Source of the DNA: HGM10766 sp900757295
GTDB taxonomy: Bacteria; Bacillota_I; Bacilli_A; RF39; UBA660
Reading direction: 5' to 3'
NCBI GenBank assembly: GCA_025992315.1
Contig: DAJPHG010000001.1
Coordinates: 620,001-684,000, forward strand
DNA length: 64,000 nucleotides
The position numbers and the translations under genes are program-made. Shown here one piece after another: positions 25,473 through 33,940 of this stretch. How positions within the stretch are numbered: the first letter of the stretch is position 1; each line of letters opens with the position of its first letter. The notes under the pieces were generated by a model. The model ran no database searches. It saw only the letters and a list, made by a program, of their open reading frames with translations, and had not been told where the DNA came from.

Positions 25473-27710
25473 ATGAAAAAGATAGAATTATTATCTCCAG
25501 TTGGTAATTTAGAAATGCTAAATGCTGCAGTTAATAATGGAGCAGATGCAATATATTTAGCTGGTAAAAATTATGGCGCTAGAAAATATGCTAATAATTT
25601 TACTAATGATGAAATAAAAGAAGCTATTAAATATGCTCATTTATATGGTGTAAAAGTTTATGTTACGATAAATACTGTAATATATGAAGGAGAAATAGAA
25701 TCTTTTATTGAATATGTTAAATTTTTATATGAAAATCATGTAGATGCTGTTATAATGCAGGATTTAGGCATGATTAAGCTAGTACTTGCTAAATTTCCTG
25801 ATTTGGAAGTTCATGCTTCTACGCAAATGCATAATCATAATGAAGAATCTATTAAATATTTAAAAAGTATTGGAGTAAAACGTGTTGTATTAGCTAGAGA
25901 GCTTTCATTGGATGAAGTTAAGAATATTAATGTAGACATTGAAAAAGAAATATTTGTTTATGGTGCATTATGTATTTCCTATTCTGGACAATGTTTAATG
26001 TCTTCTAGAGTTTTAAATAGAAGCGGCAATAGAGGTGAATGTGCAGGAATGTGTCGTTTACCTTATGAGTTAATAGAAGAAACTACTAAGATTCCTACTG
26101 AAGGTCCTTATTTATTAAGTCCAAAAGAGCTTAATACTTTGGCAAATTTAAGAGAAATTATCGATTCTCAAGTTGATAGTTTAAAAATAGAAGGAAGAAT
26201 GAAAAGCCCAGAGTATGTAGGTTATGTTACTAAAATTTTTCGTCGATTAATTGATTGTTATTATAATAATGAGGTTATGAACGTTTATGATGAAGAGATT
26301 GTAAATTTAAAGAAGTTATATAATAGAGAATTTACTTTAGGGCATTTATTTGGCTCTAGAAATACTAAGTTAATGAATATAAAATCTCCAAATCATATAG
26401 GAACTCCTTTAGGTAAAGCTTATATTGAAAAAAATAAAATTAAAATAGTATTGAGTGACAATATAAGGCAAGGGGATGGTATAAGATTTGTTCCTGCAAA
26501 AGGAATGATTGTTAATTATTTATATGACAGTAACTTATTGTTAATAAACAGTGCCAAAAAAGGTGATACTGTATATGTTGATAATAAGATTGGATTAGAA
26601 AATGACACTGATGTATTAAAAACTTTAGATGTAGATTTAATGGAAAAAATCAATGATATTCCTAAAAGAAAAGTTCCGATTAATGTTATGGTTGAAGCTA
26701 AGATAGGTAAACCTCTAATTGCAACTATAACAGATAATGTAAATACTATTACTCAAAGTTTAGGAATGGTTGAAAAAAGTAAAAAATGTCCAGTTAGAAT
26801 TGAAGAAATTGTTGATAGATTCTCTAAAGTAAATGATACAATTTTTAGAATTGTTGATATAAATGTTAATGCTGATAAAGATATTTTTATTCCGGTTAAA
26901 GTTATGAACGATTTAAGAAGAGATGTTTTGTTAAAACTAGAAAAGAAAATATTAGATAGACCTTCAGATTTAAGATATGGTAATTATAAGTTGGATGTTA
27001 ATAAGATGAGTTTAACAAACTCTATAAATTTTTATGTTAATACTGAGGAACAATTAAAATATTTACTGAATAAAAAAGTTAATATCTATACTGATAATTT
27101 ATTCTTTTATAAAAAGTATAAATCAGAGAATGTTTATTTTGCTACTGATAGAGTAATGTATAAACTACCAAATATGAGTAATGACAACATATTGGCTAGT
27201 AATTTAAGTAGTCTAGTAAAATACGCTTCTTGTAATAATGTAATAACTAGTTTATATCTAAATGTGACTAATTCTTATATGATTGATGAATTTATTAAAC
27301 TTGGAAGTAATAAAATAACTTTGTCTATTGAAAATACTTATGATGATGTTAAAGCTATGATATATTCTTTTAAATCTAGAAATAATTTTATTCCTAATTT
27401 AGAAATATTTGTTTATGGTAGAGTAGAACTTATGGTTATGAAACACTGCTTTTTAAATATGTTTATAAATAAAGATAAAGAATGTAGTATATGTAAAAAT
27501 AATAAACAATATTATTTAAAAGATAGAAATGCAAAATTATTTCCAATTATAACTAAAAATTGTAATAATTATATATTGGATTGTAATAATATTAATTTAT
27601 TAGACAAAGTTAAAGATTATAATAAAATAGGCGTAACAAATTACTCAGTTAAATTATTTAATGAGAGTATAGAAGAGATTGATAAAATTTTATCTGTCTT
27701 TAATATTTGA
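25473..27710 (+). CDS. Peptidase U32 family protein (RNA-hydroxylation type)
   Basis: The 745-aa protein begins IELLSPVGNLEMLNAAVNNG and carries the U32 signature around ALCISYSGQCLMSSRVLNRS and RGECAGMCRLPYEL (about 165-200). The DSLKIEGRMKSPEYV segment follows at about 240. U32 proteins include RlhA and TrhP, which hydroxylate 23S rRNA or tRNA wobble uridine using an Fe-S cluster. The long C-terminal half and CSICKNN Cys pair fit the long RlhA-like architecture. The ATG at 25473 is preferred over a GTG at 25464. Confidence 0.85.
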   Translation: MKKIELLSPVGNLEMLNAAVNNGADAIYLAGKNYGARKYANNFTNDEIKEAIKYAHLYGVKVYVTINTVIYEGEIESFIEYVKFLYENHVDAVIMQDLGMIKLVLAKFPDLEVHASTQMHNHNEESIKYLKSIGVKRVVLARELSLDEVKNINVDIEKEIFVYGALCISYSGQCLMSSRVLNRSGNRGECAGMCRLPYELIEETTKIPTEGPYLLSPKELNTLANLREIIDSQVDSLKIEGRMKSPEYVGYVTKIFRRLIDCYYNNEVMNVYDEEIVNLKKLYNREFTLGHLFGSRNTKLMNIKSPNHIGTPLGKAYIEKNKIKIVLSDNIRQGDGIRFVPAKGMIVNYLYDSNLLLINSAKKGDTVYVDNKIGLENDTDVLKTLDVDLMEKINDIPKRKVPINVMVEAKIGKPLIATITDNVNTITQSLGMVEKSKKCPVRIEEIVDRFSKVNDTIFRIVDINVNADKDIFIPVKVMNDLRRDVLLKLEKKILDRPSDLRYGNYKLDVNKMSLTNSINFYVNTEEQLKYLLNKKVNIYTDNLFFYKKYKSENVYFATDRVMYKLPNMSNDNILASNLSSLVKYASCNNVITSLYLNVTNSYMIDEFIKLGSNKITLSIENTYDDVKAMIYSFKSRNNFIPNLEIFVYGRVELMVMKHCFLNMFINKDKECSICKNNKQYYLKDRNAKLFPIITKNCNNYILDCNNINLLDKVKDYNKIGVTNYSVKLFNESIEEIDKILSVFNI

Positions 27711-27735
27711 CGTTTATTTTAAAATATGGTAATAT
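27707..27735 (+). promoter_or_regulatory. Promoter of tRNA-His
   Basis: TTGACG (27707-27712) and TAATAT (27730-27735) with a 17-base spacer. The -35 overlaps the stop codon of the U32 gene. Confidence 0.65.
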
Positions 27736-27752
27736 TATTAAGTAATATTTAT

Positions 27753-27829
27753 GGCGGAATTGGTGAAGTGGTTAACACGCCGGATTGTGGCTCCGGTATG
27801 CATGGGTTCGATCCCCATATTTCGCCCCA
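27753..27829 (+). tRNA. tRNA-His (GTG), CCA encoded
   Basis: The acceptor stem includes the extra G-1 paired with C73, diagnostic of tRNA-His. The anticodon GTG lies in GGATTGTGGCTCC and the T-arm in GGGTTCGATCCCC. A cassette of unknown genes follows. Confidence 0.95.
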
Positions 27830-27869
27830 TATTAAAATTTACGTGCATTTAGTGCGATATTATTACTTA

Positions 27870-27905
27870 GAACTCATAATCTTTTGTTATTATGAGTTTT
27901 TTTAT
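27870..27905 (+). terminator. Terminator after tRNA-His
   Basis: AACTCATAAT and ATTATGAGTT form a perfect 10-bp stem followed by T residues. The possible ATG at 27892 of the next gene lies inside this stem. Confidence 0.8.
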
Positions 27906-28209
27906 TAATGCTAAAAAAATGTATGCAAAATTTGAGGATGAAGTTAAAGAAAAATTATATGAAATAAAAGATAATATAAAGCTTACAAATGAAAATATTA
28001 CGATTGAACATGTTATTTACTTAATTGAATATGCAATGGATTTTGAGGATTTTCAAATTTGGTTAACGAAACAATATTCTTTAGGAAAAATTTTATCAGA
28101 TAATGATATATATAAAGAATTTTTAACTACTTATTCTTTTGAAGATATTTTAAATAGAATAAATGGTAATAACAAAATGATTAAAACTAATCGCCAAAAA
28201 AATTGGTGA
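27892..28209 (+). CDS. Small hypothetical protein, start uncertain
   Basis: The frame is open for 105 codons from an ATG inside the preceding terminator; the ATG at 27919 (96 aa) is an alternative. Neither has a clear ribosome site. The product is acidic and helical (YAKFEDEVKEKLYEIKDNI; HVIYLIEYAMDFEDFQIWL). I do not recognise it. It ends in a terminator, so it is a separate unit from the next genes. Confidence 0.5.
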   Translation: MSFFINAKKMYAKFEDEVKEKLYEIKDNIKLTNENITIEHVIYLIEYAMDFEDFQIWLTKQYSLGKILSDNDIYKEFLTTYSFEDILNRINGNNKMIKTNRQKNW

Positions 28210-28217
28210 TTTTTTTA
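28188..28217 (+). terminator. Terminator overlapping the stop codon
   Basis: AATCGCCAA and TTGGTGATT pair (one G-U) and seven T residues follow. Confidence 0.75.
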
Positions 28218-28230
28218 ATGTTATTTTTTA

Positions 28231-28261
28231 TAATCCTGATTGGAGGAGGTGATTAGGATTA
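28231..28261 (+). promoter_or_regulatory. Hairpin presenting the ribosome site in its loop
   Basis: TAATCCTGAT (28231-28240) pairs with ATTAGGATTA (28252-28261) with one G-U pair. The loop is TGGAGGAGGTG, so the Shine-Dalgarno sequence is in the loop and the probable ATT start codon (28258-28260) in the stem. This could control initiation of the downstream gene. Confidence 0.5.
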
Positions 28262-29028
28262 AAAAGAGAGTTTACAACAATTTGTATAATTATTGTATTT
28301 ATTATGATTTAGATTATAAAAAAATGAAAGACAGATTTATTAGAATGAATAAATCATGTCAATATTTTAATTTAAGTGAATTAGAAAAATATGATTTATG
28401 CAAAAAGAGATATTTAAAAAAAGAAAAATATAAATTATTAAAAACTAATTTTGAAATATTAGAAGAGAATAAAATGAAATCTTATAAAGAAATATGTTTA
28501 AAATTAAATATTAATTATAAAAGAGCATTGCAATTATCTTTAGATCTTAATGATAAGAAAAAAGCTTTATTGTATATCTATTATTTTTCCGATTATGAGA
28601 ATATTAACGGTATAAATATTTCTAAGAAAAGAATTGATAGTATAAAAGATAGAAGCATACTAAATATAAAAGATAATATATATTATAATATTGCTTTTTA
28701 TTTATCTGGACATGAAGAATTTTTATTAAATATCTTAAATTATTTTAAAAGCTTTTTTAAATTTAATATTTTTAGGGTTTTAAGGGCCCTAAATATTAAT
28801 ATGAATAAGGATATAGTTGATGAGTTACTAGCTGAATCAAATTTTATATTTATTAAAACTTTAAATAATGTTGTAATGAATGATATAAGATGCATTATTA
28901 AGTATTTAAAAATTTCTTTATATTATAGAGTATATGATTATGTTAAAAAATTTTATGAGAAAACTTTAGAATTAGATGTAAATAGAGTAGGAAGTGATAA
29001 TTATAATGTTGAATTATATGATTTTTGA
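28258..29028 (+). CDS. Unknown protein with possible sigma-like C-terminus, probable ATT start
   Basis: The best start is ATT at 28258, eight bases after a near-perfect GGAGGAGGTGAT. The TTG and GTG codons upstream fall before or inside that site. The 256-aa product is basic and helical. A helix-turn-helix-like segment lies at about 75-95 (SYKEICLKLNINYKRALQLS). Residues about 185-240 (KDIVDELLAESNFIFIK, then YLKISLYYRVYDYVKKFYEK) loosely resemble sigma-70 region 2. I would not assign function. It is the first gene of a tightly packed four-gene unit. Confidence 0.5.
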   Translation: MKKRVYNNLYNYCIYYDLDYKKMKDRFIRMNKSCQYFNLSELEKYDLCKKRYLKKEKYKLLKTNFEILEENKMKSYKEICLKLNINYKRALQLSLDLNDKKKALLYIYYFSDYENINGINISKKRIDSIKDRSILNIKDNIYYNIAFYLSGHEEFLLNILNYFKSFFKFNIFRVLRALNINMNKDIVDELLAESNFIFIKTLNNVVMNDIRCIIKYLKISLYYRVYDYVKKFYEKTLELDVNRVGSDNYNVELYDF

Positions 29029-29254
29029 TTATGAGGATTGTATGTATAATAATATCGATCCATTAATTTTTTTAATTAGAAAAGATTTATTTGATAATTT
29101 AAGAATGGCATTTTTTGCCTTAAGTAAGGAAGAACAAGATTTTGTAAAGAAAGCTATTTTATTAGACCGTTTTGATGGACATATAAATTATGAAGAACAA
29201 ATGTTAAGATTTAAAAATTTATTTATTAGTTATTATAGAAAGGAGTTATTATGA
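29006..29254 (+). CDS. Small hypothetical protein, 82 aa
   Basis: GGAAGTGAT seven bases before the ATG at 29006 supports this start, which overlaps the end of the previous gene by 23 bases. The product is acidic and helical; FFALSKEEQDFVKKAILLDR loosely recalls sigma region 4.1 but no second helix-turn-helix follows. Unknown function. The stop overlaps the ATG of the next gene (ATGA). Confidence 0.55.
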   Translation: MLNYMIFDYEDCMYNNIDPLIFLIRKDLFDNLRMAFFALSKEEQDFVKKAILLDRFDGHINYEEQMLRFKNLFISYYRKELL

Positions 29255-29411
29255 TCAATTTAATTAAATATATTGCAGGTTTAGTTTTAAGTTATATAGC
29301 TGGTGGAGTTAGTTATTACATTTACTCTCATAAGGTTAGTATAAAAGTCAAAGGGAATAATAATATGGTTGCTGGTGGAGATATAAATGAAGAAAATAAG
29401 TATCAAAGGTG
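29253..29411 (+). CDS. 52-aa single-pass membrane protein with NNNMVAGGDIN motif
   Basis: This gene starts at ATGA overlapping the previous stop, after AAAGGAG. It encodes one membrane helix (about 5-25, IAGLVLSYIAGGVSYYIY). A short tail follows with IKVKGNNNMVAGGDINEE. A closely similar motif opens the next protein (ISIKGDYNQVSLGDINNF), and the two genes overlap by 25 bases. The shared motif suggests the two proteins interact or use a common interaction surface. Too short for a family call. Confidence 0.65.
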
Positions 29412-30217
29412 ATTATAATCAGGTTTCCTTGGGAGATATTAATAATTTTTATATTTCGAGATATTCGAATATCGATCATAAGTTAGTAATAGATAGTAAA
29501 AATATTTTTTCTAAAAAATTGACTATGATTATTAATGAAATTACTAAATATGAAAAAGATTTTGGAATTGAAGATATATCTGATATCTTGGAATATGATT
29601 CTTTGTCAGAGTTAACGTGCTTTATAAATTCTGACTATGAGCCTTCAAATAAGTTTTTAGAGTATTTTGCTTCTAAAATGTGTATTTCTAGTGAATGGAT
29701 GAGATTTTCTAGAAGTTATATTTTTAATTATCCTGGGATTAGATGTTTATTTGTAAGTGAGTTATATGAACTATTATTAAAGGAAGATTTTGAAAAAATG
29801 TATTTTTTGACTTCTGACGCAAAAGAAAGAGAAGTAATGATTTTATTAAAATACCGAAATTATGTTTTTCGAAAGTGTTTTAGACGCATACCTTTACACA
29901 AAGGCGTAGGTGCTAGTGGTCAAGGAATGATTTATGATTTTTACAAATTTTTGTTAAAATGGTCTTCTAATAAAGAAATGGTTGATAAAACAATTGAATA
30001 TGTTATTCCTGAAAAAGTATTTGAAAGTATATTAATCGGAGATATTTATCCAGGATGTATTTATAAATTAAAATTACATATAACATATATATGTCAAGAT
30101 TTAATTTGTATTAATTGCCCTGAGTATGAAGAAGCTTATTACGAAAGAGTGTATGACGAAGATTTTTTTGTTTGTCAAAATATTATAAGAAATAGATTAA
30201 AGAATGAGCAATCATAA
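29387..30217 (+). CDS. Unknown protein with N-terminal GDIN motif and helical domain
   Basis: This is a 276-aa protein. It opens with KKISIKGDYNQVSLGDINNF, the same G-x2-N-x5-GDIN pattern as the small membrane protein it overlaps. Residues about 50-105 look like a small helical recognition domain (SDILEYDSLSELTCFINSDY; NKFLEYFASKMCISSEWMRF). The C-terminal half contains RKCFRRIPLHKGVGASGQGM and several Cys (CIYKL, ICQDLICINC). I do not recognise the family. The cassette context after a tRNA suggests an accessory, possibly defence-related, system. Confidence 0.55.
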   Translation: MKKISIKGDYNQVSLGDINNFYISRYSNIDHKLVIDSKNIFSKKLTMIINEITKYEKDFGIEDISDILEYDSLSELTCFINSDYEPSNKFLEYFASKMCISSEWMRFSRSYIFNYPGIRCLFVSELYELLLKEDFEKMYFLTSDAKEREVMILLKYRNYVFRKCFRRIPLHKGVGASGQGMIYDFYKFLLKWSSNKEMVDKTIEYVIPEKVFESILIGDIYPGCIYKLKLHITYICQDLICINCPEYEEAYYERVYDEDFFVCQNIIRNRLKNEQS

Positions 30218-30231
30218 AGTTCATTCTTTTT
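30199..30231 (+). terminator. Rho-independent terminator of the cassette
   Basis: AAAGAATGA and TCATTCTTT form a 9-bp stem across the stop codon with a T run. Confidence 0.8.
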
Positions 30232-30276
30232 GTATAATTATATATTTTTAATTTAGAATAATAATGAGGATTTTTT

Positions 30277-31638
30277 ATGAATAGATTAAATGAATATAAT
30301 AAGAAAAGAAATTTTGATAAAACACAAGAACCAAAAGGTATTCTAAAAAAAGAAAATAAAAAAAATATTTTTGTTATTCAGCATCATATAGCAAGTAAAG
30401 ATCATTATGATTTTAGAATGGAAGTTGATGGAGTTTTAAAAAGTTGGGCTGTACCTAAAGGCTTTTCTTATAATACTAAAGATAAAAGATTAGCTGTAAT
30501 GGTAGAAGATCATCCTTTAAGTTATCATGATTTTGAGGGGGTCATTCCTCCTTTACAATATGGTGCTGGAGTAGTGATGTTATATGATACAGGGTATTAT
30601 GAATCAAATAATATTAAAAACGGTTTAAAGAAGGGGATTATTAAATTTGAATTGTTTGGGAAAAGAGTAAAAGGCAAATGGAGTTTAATAAGATTTAAAG
30701 ATAATAATTGGTTATTAGTTAAAGAAAGAGATAATATTTATGTAGATCTTAATAAATTTAAACGGAGTATTAAAACTGGCAGAACAATGGATGAAATAAA
30801 AAATGGGTTAGATAGTATAACTATTACAAGTCCTAATAAAATTATTGAAAAGAAAAGTATGTTAACGAAATTAGATATAGTTAATTATTATAAAAAAGTT
30901 AGTGTTAGAATGATGCCATTTTTAAATAATAGATTAATTAGTACAATTAGATATCCTAATGGAAATAGTAATGATTCATTTTTTAAAAAACATTTTGAAA
31001 ATAATAAATATCTTGGTAAAAAAGTTGTGATTTCAAATAAAAAGAAAAATGATTATTATTTTATAAAAGATTTAAATGGTTTAATTTATGAAGTACAAAT
31101 GAATAGTTATGAGTTTCATATTTGGTCTAGTGATGTCAAAGCTATAAACAAACCTGATATTATGGTGTTTGATTTAGATCCAGATGAAAAATTAAATATA
31201 AATAAAGTAAGAGATGGAGTAATGTGCCTAAAGAAAATATTAGATCAATTAGGATTAAAATCTTTTTTGAAAACTAGTGGAGGAAAAGGGTATCATGTTT
31301 TTGTACCATTTACTTCTTTTGAAAGTTGGAGTAGTTTTAGTTTATTTGCTAAAAATATATCCCTATTATTAGAAGAAAAGTATCCGAATATGTTTACATG
31401 CAATATGTCTAAAGAAAAACGAAAAAATAAAATTTTTATAGATTGGTATAGAAATAAAAAATCTTCTACAAGCGTTGCACCTTATTCTTTAAGGATTAGA
31501 AAAAAAATTACTGTATCAATGCCAATAAAATGGAGTGAATTGTATAAAATAAAGCCAGATGATATAACGATTGATATAGCTATCAAAAGATTAAAAAGAA
31601 TTGATCCTTGGAAAGATTTTTTTAGTATAAAACAGTAA
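30277..31638 (+). CDS. LigD-like phosphoesterase-polymerase fusion, no ligase domain
   Basis: The 453-aa protein joins two LigD modules. The N-terminal 3'-phosphoesterase domain (about 25-150) has QHHIASKDHYDFRMEVDG, LKSWAVPKG and VEDHPLSYHDFEG. The C-terminal primase-polymerase domain (about 195-450) has the metal site VFDLDPDE (about 296-303) and TSGGKGYHVFVPF. These act in bacterial end joining: the first cleans 3' ends, the second adds nucleotides. The ATP-dependent ligase domain is absent and no Ku gene is in the window, so partners must be elsewhere. AGGA precedes the ATG only weakly. Confidence 0.88.
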   Translation: MNRLNEYNKKRNFDKTQEPKGILKKENKKNIFVIQHHIASKDHYDFRMEVDGVLKSWAVPKGFSYNTKDKRLAVMVEDHPLSYHDFEGVIPPLQYGAGVVMLYDTGYYESNNIKNGLKKGIIKFELFGKRVKGKWSLIRFKDNNWLLVKERDNIYVDLNKFKRSIKTGRTMDEIKNGLDSITITSPNKIIEKKSMLTKLDIVNYYKKVSVRMMPFLNNRLISTIRYPNGNSNDSFFKKHFENNKYLGKKVVISNKKKNDYYFIKDLNGLIYEVQMNSYEFHIWSSDVKAINKPDIMVFDLDPDEKLNINKVRDGVMCLKKILDQLGLKSFLKTSGGKGYHVFVPFTSFESWSSFSLFAKNISLLLEEKYPNMFTCNMSKEKRKNKIFIDWYRNKKSSTSVAPYSLRIRKKITVSMPIKWSELYKIKPDDITIDIAIKRLKRIDPWKDFFSIKQ

Positions 31639-31676
31639 AAAAATGATTACAGTTCATTGTAATCATTTATTTTTTT
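31638..31676. terminator. Bidirectional terminator between convergent genes
   Basis: AAATGATTACAGTTCATTGTAATCATTT is a near-perfect hairpin followed by T residues, placed between the LigD-like and GroEL-like stops. Confidence 0.75.
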
Positions 31677-33197
31677 GGTAGTATTTTGATTTTCTTCGTT
31701 AATAATTATGCTTGATGTTGTTAAAAGCATTGAAGCTATAGATACAGCATTGGTTATTGAAGCTATAATAACATTAGTGGGATCAATTACTGTTGTATTT
31801 GATAATGATTCCATTTTATTATTTTTAATATTATATATTTTGGAAAAATGATTATTTTTTATATCATCAACAATTTTATTTTCTATACCTGCATTATACA
31901 TAATTACTTTAAAGGGTTGTTCTAATGCTTGTTTAACTATAAGATCTCCATTAGTTTTGCAGTTAAAATTATTGGCAATTAGATTATATGTAGTTCCACA
32001 ACCATATGTTATTCCTTTAGCAGCAGAGTCAATCGCACACAAAGCATCATCTACACGCATTTTTACTTCTCTTCTTTCAGTAGTAGTAAAACTACCAACG
32101 TTTATATTAATAATTCCATATTTTAACATTGCAATTTTTTTATTAATAATTTCTAATTCATATTCATCATTGTTATTTTCTTTAAATTGTTCTAAAACTT
32201 TAATTCTTCTATTTATTGCTTCACTATTTTCAAATTGTAAAATACATATGTTATTTGTTATTGATATTCTATTTATTTTAGCAGCGTTGTCTAAAGATAT
32301 ATATTCTAGTCTAGAAGTTGAATCTGTATTTAATATAGCTTCTAAATCATAGAATGTATTTTGTAATTTAAATCCATAATCTAATAGTTTTAACAAATAA
32401 ATTTTTAGATTATTTTCTTGATTTAATATTAAAATATCATTTAATGCATCTAGATTATAATCTTTGGCTATTATTAACAATGGAATATTTTCATTTATAG
32501 TACTATTAATTACAGTTGATATTTGTTCTAAATTTTCTAAAACATTGTTAATAAGTAAAACATGAACATTTTCAAGGTTGATTTTTTCACTATCTTTAAA
32601 AAAATATGGCGATATATCAATAGGAATTTCATAACCCTTATCAATGGTTATTGCATTATAGTTGTTGTCCCATTCTTTTACATTAATAGCACTTTTATTT
32701 TTTACTTTTGAAAATGCTTCATATACAAGTTTTCCTATTTCATTATCATTTGCAGAAATAGTTGCAATGTTTATTAAATCCTCTTCGGTAGGTTTGCGAC
32801 TATATTTACTTATTTGTGTTAAACAATAGTTTAAGCTTTGAGTAAGTTCTTTTTTTAGTATCATGGGATTGATATTATTTTGGATAAGCTTTAATCCTTC
32901 ATTGAAAATTGCTTGGAGTAGCACTAGAGTAGTTGTTGTCCCATCTCCAATTGTTTGATTGGTTTTAATACTTGCTTCCTTAGCAATTTCCAAGATAGTG
33001 TTTATAATTTTATCGTCACTTTGAATATTACTGGCTATTGTAACTCCGTCATTGGTAATAAAGGGGCTAAATGATGAAGTATCTATTATACAATTGCTTC
33101 CTTTTGGACCTAAAGTGGATTTAGTAGTATTGCATAATAGGTCGATTGCATCTTTCATCTTATCTTGCAATTCTTTTCCATAAACAACTTTTTTTAT
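31647..33197 (-). CDS. Divergent GroEL-like chaperonin with probable ATA start
   Basis: Group I chaperonin motifs are visible: KSTLGPKGSNC, FITNDGVTIAS, the ATP-binding GDGTTTT, and a REVKMRVDDALCAIDSAAKG segment. The Gly/Met tail of GroEL is missing and the apical region is divergent. The in-frame TTG at 33170 would cut the conserved first strand. Reading from an ATA at 33197 restores KKVVYGKELQDKMKDAIDLL, which aligns with the usual N-terminus. That ATA overlaps the upstream TAA stop (ATAA). No groES is adjacent. Likely 516 aa; whether it is the main chaperonin is unclear. Confidence 0.8.
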   Translation of the reverse strand: MKKVVYGKELQDKMKDAIDLLCNTTKSTLGPKGSNCIIDTSSFSPFITNDGVTIASNIQSDDKIINTILEIAKEASIKTNQTIGDGTTTTLVLLQAIFNEGLKLIQNNINPMILKKELTQSLNYCLTQISKYSRKPTEEDLINIATISANDNEIGKLVYEAFSKVKNKSAINVKEWDNNYNAITIDKGYEIPIDISPYFFKDSEKINLENVHVLLINNVLENLEQISTVINSTINENIPLLIIAKDYNLDALNDILILNQENNLKIYLLKLLDYGFKLQNTFYDLEAILNTDSTSRLEYISLDNAAKINRISITNNICILQFENSEAINRRIKVLEQFKENNNDEYELEIINKKIAMLKYGIININVGSFTTTERREVKMRVDDALCAIDSAAKGITYGCGTTYNLIANNFNCKTNGDLIVKQALEQPFKVIMYNAGIENKIVDDIKNNHFSKIYNIKNNKMESLSNTTVIDPTNVIIASITNAVSIASMLLTTSSIIINEENQNTTKKINDYNEL

Positions 33198-33940
33198 AGT
33201 TCATCACTCATTTCTGTTATATATTGCCAATATTTTTTAGGCATAAAATTCATTCTACATCTATCATTTTTTCTTTCTTTAATTCCAATAGTATTATAAA
33301 AAGTTTTCCATAAACTTTCGATATCTGATTCATCTTTACTAATTTTATTATTAATTTTAAAATTATCATCTGATATTATGTAAAACTTTTTTTTATCATA
33401 AATACTAAATAAGTTTCTGTTAACATCTTTTATAATCCAGTATTCATTTTTTAAACGATTAGTGAAGTGGGTTGATAATAAATATAAAATATTATTGGTA
33501 GGGTTAATAGTAGCATAATACACATTATTTTCTAATTTTTTAAATCTAGTTATTCCTTTAAATTTATGATTTTCACTTCCGACATATTTAGATATTTTTA
33601 AAGCTAGATTAACACATTTTAGATTTTGGTGATAGATGATATTTTGTTTATATTTTTTTAAATTTTTACAGAAGTAAAAAATAATTAATTCTTTGTTTTC
33701 ATTATTAGATAAGTATACATTTATTAAAATATTAAATATTTTTAGATTGTATTTTTTAATAAAAAGTTTTCCAATATTTTTATTATAGGTTATATTTGGA
33801 TAAATGCATTCTTCAATGAGGTTTGGCTGATAGGAGGTATCTTTGATATTGTAAGGTTTTATTTCATTTGATTGTAAGTAAGCAATTAAATTTAGAAGAC
33901 TAATAAAATTATCATTATATAAAAATACAATGTTATTCAT
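33194..33940 (-). CDS. DUF4130 family DNA-metabolism protein (radical-SAM partner)
   Basis: This 248-aa protein matches the family that accompanies the linked radical SAM enzyme (TIGR03915, DUF4130). Visible features are the N-terminal FLYNDNFISLLNLIAYL, a central HKFKGITRFKKLENNVYYA, and the C-terminal WKTFYNTIGIKERKNDR-MNFMPKKYWQYITEM. Its start overlaps the end of the radical SAM gene by eight bases. The pair is thought to act on DNA or its damaged bases, but no activity has been firmly set to my knowledge. Confidence 0.85.
   Translation of the reverse strand: MNNIVFLYNDNFISLLNLIAYLQSNEIKPYNIKDTSYQPNLIEECIYPNITYNKNIGKLFIKKYNLKIFNILINVYLSNNENKELIIFYFCKNLKKYKQNIIYHQNLKCVNLALKISKYVGSENHKFKGITRFKKLENNVYYATINPTNNILYLLSTHFTNRLKNEYWIIKDVNRNLFSIYDKKKFYIISDDNFKINNKISKDESDIESLWKTFYNTIGIKERKNDRCRMNFMPKKYWQYITEMSDEL

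Noticed and set aside
27726..27908. Plus-strand open frame over tRNA-His
   Set aside because: It covers the tRNA and its terminator; not a protein gene.
28258..29254. A split but functional sigma factor in the tRNA-His cassette
   Set aside because: Resemblance to regions 2 and 4.1 is weak and region 4.2 is missing, so I keep it only as a possibility in the feature text.
31957..32352. Plus-strand open frame inside the GroEL-like gene
   Set aside because: Antisense shadow of a clear chaperonin gene; no ribosome site.
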